Positions 34,742 to 44,032 of a stretch of 64,000 bases of DNA are shown here, piece by piece. Below the pieces are notes generated by a model. The model did not search any database, had not been told where the DNA came from, and saw only the letters and a program-made list of their open reading frames with translations. Made by a program: the position numbers and the translations under genes. Position 1 is the stretch's first letter, and every line of letters begins with the position of its first letter. This stretch comes from Enterobacteriaceae bacterium 4M9 (GTDB lineage Bacteria; Pseudomonadota; Gammaproteobacteria; Enterobacterales; Enterobacteriaceae), in contig JAADJJ010000001.1 of assembly GCA_010092695.1 (NCBI GenBank), positions 186,001-250,000 on the forward strand, written 5' to 3'.

Positions 34742-36382
34742 ATGGATTCGCAACGCAATCTTCTCATCATCGCTTTGTTGTTCGTGTCTTTTATGATCTG
34801 GCAAGCCTGGGAGCAGGATAAAGCCCCGCAACCGCAGGCCCAGCAGACCACACAGACACCGACCGCAGCGGGTAGCGCCGCAGACCAGGGCGTGCCGGCC
34901 AGTGGCCAGGGAAAACTGATTAAGGTTAAGACAGACGTTCTGGAACTGACGATTAACACCCGTGGTGGTGACGTTGAGCAGGCGCTGCTTCTGACTTATC
35001 CGAAGGAGCTTGGCAGCAACGAGCCGTTCCAGCTGCTGGAAACCACGCCAGACTTCCTCTACCAGGCACAGAGCGGCCTGACCGGTCGCGACGGCCCGGA
35101 TAACCCGGCTAACGGTCCGCGTCCGCTGTATAACGTAGAAAAAGACAGCTTCTTCCTGGCCGGCGGTCAGAACCAGCTGGTTATCCCGATGACGTACACC
35201 GACTCGGCAGGCAATGTCTTCACCAAGTCCTTCACGTTCAAACGCGGTGAATACGCGGTGGATGTGGGTTACAACGTGAAAAACGCAGGTGAAAAACCGC
35301 TGGAACTGAGCACCTTTGGCCAGTTAAAGCAGACCATCAACCTGCCGAAAGCGCGCGATACCGGTAGCAGCAACTTTGCGCTGCACACCTTCCGCGGCGC
35401 GGCGTACTCCACGTCTGGCGAGAAGTACAGCAAAGTTAAGTTCGACAACATTGCCGATAACGACAACCTGAATGCGAACTCGCAGAACGGCTGGGTAGCA
35501 ATGCTGCAACAGTACTTTGCCACCGCCTGGGTACCGCGTAACAACGGCACGAATAACTTCTATACCACCAACCTGGGTAACGGCGTTGCGGCAGCAGGCT
35601 ATAAATCTGCACCAACGTTAGTGCAGCCTGGCCAGACAGGTCAGCTTACCAGCACCCTGTGGGTCGGCCCGGAGATTCAGGACAAGATGGCAGCCGTTGC
35701 GCCGCACCTTGACCTGACCGTTGACTACGGCTGGCTGTGGTTTATCTCTCAGCCGCTGTTTAAGCTGCTGAAGTGGATCCACGGTTTTGTTGGCAACTGG
35801 GGCTTCGCTATCATCATCATCACCTTCATCGTACGTGGCATCATGTACCCGCTGACCAAAGCGCAGTACACCTCCATGGCGAAGATGCGTATGTTGCAGC
35901 CGAAGATTCAGGCTATGCGCGAGCGTCTGGGTGACGACAAGCAGCGTATCAGCCAGGAAATGATGGCGCTGTACAAGTCAGAGAAGGTTAACCCACTGGG
36001 TGGCTGCTTCCCGCTGCTGATTCAGATGCCTATCTTCCTGGCGCTGTATTACATGCTGATGGGTTCCGTTGAACTGCGCCATGCGCCGTTCGCCCTGTGG
36101 ATCCATGACCTGTCTGCGCAGGACCCGTACTACATCCTGCCGATTCTGATGGGCGTGACGATGTTCTTCATCCAGAAGATGTCACCGACCACAGTAACCG
36201 ACCCGATGCAGCAGAAGATAATGACCTGGATGCCGGTCATCTTTACGGTCTTCTTCCTGTGGTTCCCGTCAGGTCTGGTGCTGTACTATATCGTCAGTAA
36301 CCTGGTGACCATCCTGCAGCAGCAGCTGATCTACCGCGGTCTGGAAAAACGCGGCCTGCACAGCCGCGAGAAGAAATCCTGA
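34742..36382 (+). CDS. yidC: membrane protein insertase YidC
   Basis: YidC inserts and folds inner-membrane proteins, alone or with SecYEG; a known client is ATP synthase subunit c. The 546-residue product (548 in E. coli) has an N-terminal membrane segment at about residues 5-22, a large periplasmic domain to about 340, then five core membrane segments including PLTKAQYTSMAKMRMLQPK and FPLLIQMPIFLALYYML. The C-terminus is basic. Confidence 0.98.
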   Translation: MDSQRNLLIIALLFVSFMIWQAWEQDKAPQPQAQQTTQTPTAAGSAADQGVPASGQGKLIKVKTDVLELTINTRGGDVEQALLLTYPKELGSNEPFQLLETTPDFLYQAQSGLTGRDGPDNPANGPRPLYNVEKDSFFLAGGQNQLVIPMTYTDSAGNVFTKSFTFKRGEYAVDVGYNVKNAGEKPLELSTFGQLKQTINLPKARDTGSSNFALHTFRGAAYSTSGEKYSKVKFDNIADNDNLNANSQNGWVAMLQQYFATAWVPRNNGTNNFYTTNLGNGVAAAGYKSAPTLVQPGQTGQLTSTLWVGPEIQDKMAAVAPHLDLTVDYGWLWFISQPLFKLLKWIHGFVGNWGFAIIIITFIVRGIMYPLTKAQYTSMAKMRMLQPKIQAMRERLGDDKQRISQEMMALYKSEKVNPLGGCFPLLIQMPIFLALYYMLMGSVELRHAPFALWIHDLSAQDPYYILPILMGVTMFFIQKMSPTTVTDPMQQKIMTWMPVIFTVFFLWFPSGLVLYYIVSNLVTILQQQLIYRGLEKRGLHSREKKS

Positions 36383-36408
36383 TAGCGTAAGCAGGACCAG
36401 AGTTAAAC

Positions 36409-36437
36409 AAAGGCGGTCGCAAGACCGCCTTTTTTAT
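36409..36437 (+). terminator. intrinsic terminator after yidC
   Basis: AAAGGCGGTC-GCAA-GACCGCCTTT is a 10-bp stem with a GCAA loop followed by TTTATT, 26 bases after the yidC stop. Confidence 0.93.
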
Positions 36438-36498
36438 TGCCGCGCTGTATGCTGTAGCAGTACAGGCCACTTTTTGAGTATCACAGTCGAGAACGTTT

Positions 36499-37863
36499 AT
36501 GAGCCATAGCGACACCATCATCGCCCAGGCCACGCCTCCCGGACGCGGCGGCGTGGGTATCCTGCGCATCTCCGGCAGCCGGGCACGTGAAGTTGCGCAG
36601 GCGGTGCTGGGTAAACTGCCAAAACCACGCTACGCCGACTATCTGGCGTTTTATGACGCCAGCGCCAGCGTGCTCGACCAGGGCATTGCGCTCTGGTTTC
36701 CAGGCCCACACTCCTTTACCGGCGAAGACGTGCTGGAATTGCAGGGCCACGGCGGCCCGGTGATTCTCGATATGCTGCTCAGAAGCATTCTTACACTGCC
36801 GGGCGTGCGCATTGCTCGCCCTGGCGAGTTCTCTGAACGTGCTTTTCTTAACGACAAGCTGGATCTGGCGCAGGCAGAAGCCATTGCCGATTTGATTGAC
36901 GCCAGTTCAGAGCAGGCGGCGCGTTCGGCCATGAATTCGCTCCAGGGCGCGTTTTCCACGCGCGTGAATACACTTGTGGAAGCGCTCACTCACCTGCGCA
37001 TCTTTGTTGAAGCGGCAATTGACTTCCCTGATGAGGAAATCGACTTCCTGTCTGACGGCAAAATTGAAGCCCAGTTGAATAACGTGATTACCGATCTTGA
37101 TGCCGTGCGTGCCGAAGCGCGCCAGGGCAGCCTGCTGCGTGAAGGCATGAAAGTGGTGATTGCCGGGCGTCCCAACGCCGGTAAATCCAGCCTGTTGAAT
37201 GCGCTGGCAGGGCGTGAGGCAGCGATTGTGACTGATATTGCAGGCACCACGCGCGACGTGCTGCGCGAGCAGGTACATATTGACGGTATGCCGCTGCACA
37301 TTATCGATACCGCAGGGCTGCGTACGGCCAGCGACGAGGTGGAGCGCATCGGGATTGAGCGCGCCTGGCAGGAAATCGAGCAAGCCGATCGCGTATTGTT
37401 TATGGTTGACGGCACCACCACCGATGCCACCGATCCGGCGCAGATATGGCCTGATTTTATGGCCCGCTTACCGGCCCGCCTGCCGGTCACCGTGGTGCGT
37501 AACAAGGCAGACATCACCGGTGAAACACCGGGATTGAGTGAAGTAAATAACCACTCACTGATTCGCCTGTCGGCACGCAATGGTGATGGCATTGATGCGC
37601 TGCGCGAGCATCTCAAAAGCAGCATGGGCTTTGACACCAGCATGGAAGGCGGTTTTCTCGCCCGCCGCCGCCACCTGCAGGCGCTGGAGCAGGCCGCGAC
37701 CCATCTTCAGCAAGGTAAAGAGCAGCTGCTCGGCGCGCGTGCCGGTGAGCTGCTGGCCGAAGAGTTACGCCTTGCGCAACAGCACTTAAGTGAAATCACC
37801 GGTGAATTTACTTCTGACGATCTGCTGGGGCGTATCTTCTCAAGTTTTTGTATCGGGAAATAA
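36499..37863 (+). CDS. mnmE: tRNA modification GTPase MnmE
   Basis: MnmE works with MnmG to add the aminomethyl-type group to wobble uridine 34 of certain tRNAs. The 454-residue product has the N-terminal THF-binding domain, the G domain with GRPNAGKSS (about residue 223), DTAGLR and NKAD, and the invariant C-terminal CIGK. No clear terminator follows it, and yijO begins 44 bases later on the same strand. Confidence 0.98.
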   Translation: MSHSDTIIAQATPPGRGGVGILRISGSRAREVAQAVLGKLPKPRYADYLAFYDASASVLDQGIALWFPGPHSFTGEDVLELQGHGGPVILDMLLRSILTLPGVRIARPGEFSERAFLNDKLDLAQAEAIADLIDASSEQAARSAMNSLQGAFSTRVNTLVEALTHLRIFVEAAIDFPDEEIDFLSDGKIEAQLNNVITDLDAVRAEARQGSLLREGMKVVIAGRPNAGKSSLLNALAGREAAIVTDIAGTTRDVLREQVHIDGMPLHIIDTAGLRTASDEVERIGIERAWQEIEQADRVLFMVDGTTTDATDPAQIWPDFMARLPARLPVTVVRNKADITGETPGLSEVNNHSLIRLSARNGDGIDALREHLKSSMGFDTSMEGGFLARRRHLQALEQAATHLQQGKEQLLGARAGELLAEELRLAQQHLSEITGEFTSDDLLGRIFSSFCIGK

Positions 37864-37907
37864 GGGACTCTGCACCTGTCCCTGTCATCAATAAAAAGGA
37901 AAGTGGA

Positions 37908-38762
37908 ATGCTGGCAGCTGATGAAGCAAGCTCTTTGCGTGAGGATATCACCAGCGTTGCTGAACATATCGGACAGGTGCATTTTCCGTCACTGACAGCC
38001 GACGCGCCTGCACTTGCGTTTCAGGTGGGATTTCCGCGCCTGGAGCTGGTGCTGGAAGGAGAAGTACAGGAACACAGTCTTGCATCACCTGGCGATGCGC
38101 TCAAAAAGTTTGATGTACTGTTTGTGGCTGCTGAAGGCTGGAATATGCCTGAATGGGGGAAGCCGGCCAAAACGCTCAGTATTTTGTTTGGCAAACAACA
38201 GATTGGCTTTAGCACACAAACGTGGGACGGTAAGGTGCTGATTTCAAACTCCAGGTTTGCCGTCCCACGCCGGGGACCGCGAGTGGGTTCGTATCTGCTG
38301 CAAGCGCTCAACGAGATTGCCGAACAGCCCGACAAGCAGAAAACGGCACAATATATTGTCAGTGCGCTACTGAGCCATTGCATTGACCTGCTTCAGACGC
38401 GTATGCACACCGGCTCCCGGAGCAAAGCGCTGTTTGACGCCATCCGTGACTTTATCGAAAAAAACCACCACCACGCCCTGACACGAGAGTCTGTTGCCTC
38501 TGCCTTTTATATCTCCCCGAACTATCTTTCCCACTTGTTTCAGAAAACAGGAAAGGTAGGGTTTAACGAATATCTGATCTACGTGCGGCTGGAACATGCC
38601 AAAGAACTGCTCAAGAGATACAACCTGAAGATAAAAGAGATTTCTGTGCAGTGTGGTTTTCTGGACAGCAACTATTTTTGCCGTGTTTTTCGCAAAGCCA
38701 CAGCCAGAACGCCTTCAGAGTACCGCCGTCAGTACCATAGCCAGCGGATAAACGAAGGCTAA
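37908..38762 (+). CDS. yijO: AraC-family regulator YijO
   Basis: YijO is the AraC/XylS-type regulator that accompanies the frw-pfl-fsa genes in E. coli. The 284-residue protein has an N-terminal cupin-like sensing half (LEGEV and VAAEGWNMPEW) and two helix-turn-helix motifs in the last 100 residues: LTRESVASAFYISPNYLSHL, then ISVQCGFLDSNYFCRVFRK. ATG 37908 was chosen because AGGA lies upstream; an in-frame extension to 37848 would overlap mnmE. It is convergent with frwD, one base apart. It probably controls the neighbouring divergent operons; the inducer is unknown. Confidence 0.93.
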   Translation: MLAADEASSLREDITSVAEHIGQVHFPSLTADAPALAFQVGFPRLELVLEGEVQEHSLASPGDALKKFDVLFVAAEGWNMPEWGKPAKTLSILFGKQQIGFSTQTWDGKVLISNSRFAVPRRGPRVGSYLLQALNEIAEQPDKQKTAQYIVSALLSHCIDLLQTRMHTGSRSKALFDAIRDFIEKNHHHALTRESVASAFYISPNYLSHLFQKTGKVGFNEYLIYVRLEHAKELLKRYNLKIKEISVQCGFLDSNYFCRVFRKATARTPSEYRRQYHSQRINEG

Positions 38763-38763
38763 G

Positions 38764-39102
38764 CTAGCGCATGGAGATATGTACTACAGGCTTTTCCATT
38801 ATGTAGCGCACTTCATCGAGCACTTTTTGTGGCTCAAGCAGAAACAGGCGGATGCTGCTTTTAACGGTACGAATCTCAGAAAAACGCTCAATGCCATTAA
38901 TTTCAATGTCAGTTATCAGCAACGCCACATCAGCACCGGCAATGTCGGCTTGCGACAGCACGTTTTCGGCCCCCAGCGCTCCCTGCGTTTCTATTTTCAC
39001 ACTCCATTTTTCATGATGACAGAGCTTCTCAAGACGCTCTGCTGCCATATAGGTATGTGCCACACCGCTCACGCAGGCGGTTACCGCGACTAAATGAATC
39101 AT
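38764..39102 (-). CDS. frwD: PTS fructose-type EIIB-like protein FrwD
   Basis: FrwD is a second IIB-like component of the Frw phosphotransferase system. The 112-residue product keeps the phosphocysteine site VTACVSGVAHTYMAAE with Cys10. It is the last gene of the frwC-frwB-pflD-pflC-frwD operon. Whether it transfers phosphate or acts as a regulator is not known. Confidence 0.93.
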   Translation of the reverse strand: MIHLVAVTACVSGVAHTYMAAERLEKLCHHEKWSVKIETQGALGAENVLSQADIAGADVALLITDIEINGIERFSEIRTVKSSIRLFLLEPQKVLDEVRYIMEKPVVHISMR

Positions 39103-39120
39103 GATGGCCTCCAGAACGTT

Positions 39121-39996
39121 TTATCCGCCGATCGTCACCTGAAACCCGGCATCACTTGCCAGAGCGCGAAAAGGCTCAATATCAGACGCCTCCAGCGACC
39201 TCACGTTACCCATTTTCCAGCTACGCTTCGTAAGGGCATATTTTGGCGCACCGTATTCGTGGTAAGGCAGCAGGTGAATATGCCGAACAGGCAGTGAGGA
39301 GAGAAACGTGAGAATCGCAGTGAAATTCTCCCGGTCCATCGTGTAGCCAGGGATAAGCGGCACGCGGGGAGTAACAGCTATCTTATGTGCCACCAGGCGC
39401 CTGAAATTATCCAGCACCCGTGGCTGATTTATTCTCAGAATATGTTGCGCCCGCTGTGTATCCATAATTTTTAAATCAAACAACACTTCATCACACTCTC
39501 TGGCAAGCGGCATCAGCCGTGTCCAGGAGGCATCGCCCGCCGTTTCTATCGCCGTTGTCACACCATACTGGCGCAGATTACGCAAAAACCGGGCGGCAAA
39601 TTCGGCCTGCATGAGCACTTCACCGCCCGAAAGCGTCACGCCACCACCCGATACGCGAAAGAAAACATCATCCTTTAAAACCTCCTGCACCAGATCTGTG
39701 AGCGCAACATCGCGGCCAATATGTTCCCACGCGCCGGATGGACACTCGGTTACATCCATCCGGCAGGTGTCACAGTGCAGGCATTTACTCTCCCGGCGCA
39801 CGGTTTCAATTTTAGGAGAAACCGACTCCGGGTTAGCGCACCAGGGGCAAGTGTGCGGGCAGCCTTTGAAAAAAACGACGGTACGTATTCCCTGCCCGTC
39901 GTTCAGGGAATAACGCTGGATGTTGAAAATGCGCGCCGTCGTGGCGCGCGAGTCAATCACCTCACAACTGATGTGCGGTGCGCCGGATGATGTCAT
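39121..39996 (-). CDS. pflC: glycyl radical enzyme activase PflC
   Basis: PflC is a radical-SAM activase that abstracts hydrogen from a glycine in its partner enzyme, PflD. The 291-residue product has the cluster motif CPHTCPWC (CxxxCxxC), an extra four-cysteine group CLHCDTCRMDVTEC for an auxiliary iron-sulfur cluster, and SGGGVTLSGGEV. ATG 39996 was chosen because it gives MTSSGAPHISC as in E. coli. It overlaps the 3' end of pflD by 35 bases, which points to translational coupling of enzyme and activase. Confidence 0.95.
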   Translation of the reverse strand: MTSSGAPHISCEVIDSRATTARIFNIQRYSLNDGQGIRTVVFFKGCPHTCPWCANPESVSPKIETVRRESKCLHCDTCRMDVTECPSGAWEHIGRDVALTDLVQEVLKDDVFFRVSGGGVTLSGGEVLMQAEFAARFLRNLRQYGVTTAIETAGDASWTRLMPLARECDEVLFDLKIMDTQRAQHILRINQPRVLDNFRRLVAHKIAVTPRVPLIPGYTMDRENFTAILTFLSSLPVRHIHLLPYHEYGAPKYALTKRSWKMGNVRSLEASDIEPFRALASDAGFQVTIGG

Positions 39997-42259
39997 CCTG
40001 GATCTCCTTTGACAACTCAACAAAGAAGGCGCTGTAACCGGCAACGCGTACCACAAGACCGGCAAAATCCTGAGGACGTGACTGTGCTTCACGTAAGGTT
40101 TCAGCATTCACCACGTTGAACTGAATATGCTGAAGCTTCAGGCGAGTGAAAGCGTGCAAAAAATCCACCAGCTTGTTCAGGCCATTCTCGCCTTCAAGCG
40201 TGGCTGGCGTAAATTTCACATTCAACAGCGTGCCGTTTGATAGCAGGTGATTGTCGAGCTTGCTGACGGACTTAAGCACCGCAGTCGGTCCCTGTTCATC
40301 CTGCCCAAGCATGGGCGACAGCCCACCGTCGGCAAGCTGCTCTCCGGCGAAGCGTCCATCCGGCGTGGCGCCCACCACCGAGCCAAGCGGCACGTGGGCC
40401 GATACCGTATAAGAGCCTGGGGTAAACTGGCCACCACGCGGGTTGCTGTAGGCCTCCACCTCTTTGCAGTAAAACCGCAGCAGTCCTGCGCTGATGTTAT
40501 CCACCTCATCAATGTCGTTGCCGTATTTCTCATAGCGGTTTATCAGGCGCGCACGGACTTCTCTGCCCTCAGGCGTGGCGAAATTGGCTTTGAGTACCGC
40601 GAGCAGCTCATCAAAGCTCAGGCGTTTTTGCTCAAAAACCATTCCCCGCAGCGCATGGAGAGAATCGCTTAAATTTGCAATCCCAATTCCCTGTACGCCA
40701 GAAAAGTTATAGCGGGCTCCTCCGGCGGTAATGTCCTTGCCCTGCAAGATACAATCGTCAACAAAAGAAGAGAGCAGCGGCACCGGCGCCCAGTCGCGAT
40801 GGCCGATATCGCAGATATTGCTTCCTTCCACCATCAGGCGAATGTAGTAACGGATTTTGCTGCGGATTTGATCAAGTAACCCCTCCCAACTTAGCGTGCT
40901 ATTGCCTTCATTTTCATGCAGGACAATTTCCATCACTTTAAGCAGGTTAAACATCGCAATGTCGTGCAGCCCATAGGTCCGGCCAGGGATAGACAACTCC
41001 ACGCAGCCAACCACCGCGTAGTCGCGCGCATCTTCAAGCGAAACGCCGCGATTAAGGAAGGCAGGCACCACCACTTCATCGTTGAATATCTGGGGAATAC
41101 CGGTTCCAAGGCGAATAGTTTCTGCGGTTTTACGCAGGAACGGGCGGTCTATCAGGTCATTAATGCGCACCCCAAGATTGGGTTGTGGCAACTGCACTGT
41201 CTGGTAAGCATCCAGTGCCAGAAATGAGAGTACGTTTACCGCACTACGTCCGGTTTCGCTAAGCCCACCCAGAAGGGCCGTGTACCCTGTCGGAAAGCCT
41301 GCAAAATAGCGGGCGCTACTGGTAGAACGCAGCAACACAATGTCATTGCACTTCACCCATAAAGATTCCAGCAACTCACGCAGGAAAGCAGGATCCTGCC
41401 CCTGATTGAGCGACGCCTGATAAAACGCCAGCATATACTGGTCAAAGCGGCCCAGAGAAAGCGAACTGGCGTTGGATTCATACTGAAGAATGATGTTCAT
41501 GTACCAGAACAACTGGCAGGCCTGCCAAAAATCCTGTGGCCGCTGTGTGGCGTTATGGCGAGAAATGGTGGCAATCATCTCAAGCTCGTTGCGGCGCGTT
41601 TCATCCGGGCAGTTTGCGGCCATATCGCCTGCCAGCTCCGCATAGCGCAGAATATGGCGCTGCGAGGCTTCCAGCAGAATAAGCACCGCCTGGAAAAACG
41701 TATTCTCCGGGCTCTCACTTAACTTGTGGTTAATGTCATTGATCAGCGCCGCCAGGCCGTTATTCAGTAAACGGGGATAATCTATGATGATATGCCCCTG
41801 GCCTTTATCGGTCTGGTTAACGCTAAATATCTGCGTGCTGACAGCCTCTTTAACTTCCTGCGTCATCTGCGCATTAATGAAATCTTTCATGGAGCGTGTT
41901 TCCCAGTAAGGAAACAGCGTTTCGCGATAAATTCGCTTATCTTCTTCACTGATGGTGAAGCGATCCTGAGGACGGGTGGGAAAGGCATCCAGTTCGTTGA
42001 GCAGCCAGTATGGATCCATTTCTGGCGACATAATCCCGGCCCTGGGTTTAATGGTGCGGTTTCCGGCAATCAGTTCATCGTCACGAATCGAAATTTGCAC
42101 GTTATCCAGTATCCAGGCAGTGGCCTTTGCCCGGCGCAGAATAACAGGTTCTCCTTCGGTCCTGCGGTGGCTTTCGGTGTAGAGCAAGGCCCGTTCCAGT
42201 GATATTTCACGTGGCTTTGCAAAAAGCGCGTCTTTCAAACGTTGAATACGATTCGTCAT
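39962..42259 (-). CDS. pflD: glycyl radical enzyme PflD
   Basis: PflD is an oxygen-sensitive glycyl radical enzyme. The 765-residue product has the active-site Cys and Glu in VVGCVELSIPG and the C-terminal glycyl radical loop RVAGYSAFF. It has a single Cys at the site and not the Cys-Cys pair of true pyruvate formate-lyase, so the old name misleads. As I recall, E. coli PflD was shown to open the ring of 1,5-anhydromannitol-6-phosphate to 1-deoxyfructose-6-phosphate. ATG 42259 follows GGGAG and matches E. coli. Confidence 0.95.
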   Translation of the reverse strand: MTNRIQRLKDALFAKPREISLERALLYTESHRRTEGEPVILRRAKATAWILDNVQISIRDDELIAGNRTIKPRAGIMSPEMDPYWLLNELDAFPTRPQDRFTISEEDKRIYRETLFPYWETRSMKDFINAQMTQEVKEAVSTQIFSVNQTDKGQGHIIIDYPRLLNNGLAALINDINHKLSESPENTFFQAVLILLEASQRHILRYAELAGDMAANCPDETRRNELEMIATISRHNATQRPQDFWQACQLFWYMNIILQYESNASSLSLGRFDQYMLAFYQASLNQGQDPAFLRELLESLWVKCNDIVLLRSTSSARYFAGFPTGYTALLGGLSETGRSAVNVLSFLALDAYQTVQLPQPNLGVRINDLIDRPFLRKTAETIRLGTGIPQIFNDEVVVPAFLNRGVSLEDARDYAVVGCVELSIPGRTYGLHDIAMFNLLKVMEIVLHENEGNSTLSWEGLLDQIRSKIRYYIRLMVEGSNICDIGHRDWAPVPLLSSFVDDCILQGKDITAGGARYNFSGVQGIGIANLSDSLHALRGMVFEQKRLSFDELLAVLKANFATPEGREVRARLINRYEKYGNDIDEVDNISAGLLRFYCKEVEAYSNPRGGQFTPGSYTVSAHVPLGSVVGATPDGRFAGEQLADGGLSPMLGQDEQGPTAVLKSVSKLDNHLLSNGTLLNVKFTPATLEGENGLNKLVDFLHAFTRLKLQHIQFNVVNAETLREAQSRPQDFAGLVVRVAGYSAFFVELSKEIQDDIIRRTAHQL

Positions 42260-42308
42260 GTTGAACTCCCTGTTTAATAACAACAGGGTGCAAAGCACCC
42301 TATTTTAT

Positions 42309-42629
42309 TTATGCATGCTGTGAGAGATGGCTGTCGATTTTATTCATGATGGCATCAGCCCGCTTAACGGCATCGCTGATATTGACACGCACAATCGTTT
42401 TACCGGCGAACCGCTCTTCAAACTGAATACCGATGTCTTTTGTCAGAATAATCATATCTGCCGCCGCCACGTCTTCATCCGTCAGGGTATTTTCAATACC
42501 AATGGAACCCTGAGTTTCGACTTTAATCTGCCAGCCCCTGGCCTTTGCCGCGCTTTCCAGAGATTCTGCTGCCATATAGGTGTGAGCGACCCCTGACGGA
42601 CAGGCGGTAACTGCAATAATATTTGCCAT
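42309..42629 (-). CDS. frwB: PTS fructose-like EIIB FrwB
   Basis: FrwB is the phosphotransfer IIB component of the Frw system. The 106-residue product has the phosphocysteine site VTACPSGVAHTYMAAE with Cys9. It stands between frwC (membrane component) and pflD in one operon. Confidence 0.95.
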   Translation of the reverse strand: MANIIAVTACPSGVAHTYMAAESLESAAKARGWQIKVETQGSIGIENTLTDEDVAAADMIILTKDIGIQFEERFAGKTIVRVNISDAVKRADAIMNKIDSHLSQHA

Positions 42630-42649
42630 ACGCTATTCCTTCTCACTGA

Positions 42650-43726
42650 TTAGTTAATTTCAAACTCAAGATCCAGATCGTCGTCCGCGCTCTGCTCCGG
42701 TGTTTTTTTGCCTGCCAATGCCTTAAGAATGAGCAGGCTCACCGCGCAGACCACGGCACCAATGCACAATGCGGCAATGAAGCCCAGCTTGCCCTGCACA
42801 ACCGGCAATACAATTAAGCCGCCCCAGCCTGCGTAACACTGCGCGCCCAGCAGGGCGGCACTCACGCAACCGCACACGGCGCCAAGCATCGCGCTGGGAA
42901 TGACCTTCAGTGGGTCAGCGGCGGCAAACGGAATAGCCCCTTCACTTACCCCTACACAGCCCATGATGAGCGAGGCTTTACCCGTTTCGCGCTCCTCCGG
43001 GGAGAAAAACTTGCGACCGATCACTGTTGCCAGCCCCATCCCCAAAGGCGGCACCGCAATCCCGACGGCGGCAATTGCCACAACGCTGTACACGCCTTCA
43101 GCCACACAAATCAGCATAAAGGCATAGGCCACTTTGTTAACCGGGCCACCCAGGTCAAATGCCAGCATCATGCCCATGATGATGGCGAGAATGATGATGC
43201 TGCCATCCTGCATGCTCTGTAGCCATGCAGTGAGTCTGGCGGTCAAAAGGCCAACTGGCTCACCCAGCCCCCACATCATGATGCCGGCGGTAATAAACGT
43301 GCCTACGATGGGAATCACAAAAATCGGCATGACGGAGCGCAGCACTTTATGAACGGGGATTTTTTTCAGGTAATACACCACCAGCCCGCCAATCATGCCG
43401 GCAATCAATGCGCCAAAAAAACCGGCGCCGTAGCTGTTGCCAACCCATGCGCCAATGGCACAAGGTGCCAGCGCTGCACGCTCAGAAATGGAGTAACCAA
43501 TGTAGGCCGCAAGAAAAGGCACCATCAGCGTCAGGCCAGCCACGCCAATATCAAACAGCTTTTTAAGATTCGGATCGGTTGCGGCATCAGGCACAGCACC
43601 TTTGCCATACATCATGACGGAGACCGCCAGCAAAATACCGCCCGATACCACAAAGGGGATCATATGGGAGACGCCAGTCATCAGATGCTGGCGGGTGTTC
43701 TGGAGTATCTGCACCAGTTCTTTCAT
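42650..43726 (-). CDS. frwC: PTS fructose-like EIIC FrwC
   Basis: FrwC is the membrane permease that takes up and phosphorylates the sugar. The 358-residue protein has eight to ten hydrophobic segments and the fructose-IIC signature GGPVNKVAYAF, with the conserved VSEGAIPFAAADP loop. ATG 43726 follows GGGAG; an in-frame extension to 43759 is unsupported. It heads the minus-strand operon and is divergent from ptsA. From the E. coli pathway the substrate is probably a 1,5-anhydrohexitol, by inference. Confidence 0.94.
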   Translation of the reverse strand: MKELVQILQNTRQHLMTGVSHMIPFVVSGGILLAVSVMMYGKGAVPDAATDPNLKKLFDIGVAGLTLMVPFLAAYIGYSISERAALAPCAIGAWVGNSYGAGFFGALIAGMIGGLVVYYLKKIPVHKVLRSVMPIFVIPIVGTFITAGIMMWGLGEPVGLLTARLTAWLQSMQDGSIIILAIIMGMMLAFDLGGPVNKVAYAFMLICVAEGVYSVVAIAAVGIAVPPLGMGLATVIGRKFFSPEERETGKASLIMGCVGVSEGAIPFAAADPLKVIPSAMLGAVCGCVSAALLGAQCYAGWGGLIVLPVVQGKLGFIAALCIGAVVCAVSLLILKALAGKKTPEQSADDDLDLEFEIN

Positions 43727-44032
43727 TGTTTTTACTCCCGGGCGCGACAAGGCGCTCAAAGGTCATCGATGCTTCAAACAATAAGTAAAGGCCAGGGGGG
43801 AAAACAGAAGATAAAACGCGCATTTACTGGATATTTGTAACACTCACATAAAAATGCGATCCATTTCAAATGCTTCCTTTTTCCTGGCTATGCGCCAGCA
43901 TCCTTTCTGTGTGACTGCTTCCACAAAAAACAACAGTGCTTACATTTATCCAGTATTTGGCCGTTTTATCGCGTAGTGAGCCACGCGGACTTTCTTTATT
44001 TTTGGGCGTAATGCTTATTCAGGAGGAAGGTA
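43727..44032. promoter_or_regulatory. divergent control region of frwC and ptsA
   Basis: This 306-base region must carry both operon promoters. At 43910-43925 TGTGA-N6-CCACA matches nine of ten conserved bases of the CRP site TGTGA-N6-TCACA, so catabolite control is likely. Binding sites for YijO are expected here but could not be recognised. A GGAGGAAGG ribosome-binding site precedes ptsA. Confidence 0.55.

Noticed and set aside
38764..39102. frwD as a decayed duplicate of frwB
   Set aside because: It keeps the phosphocysteine motif and aligns over its full length with E. coli FrwD, so it is a maintained gene.
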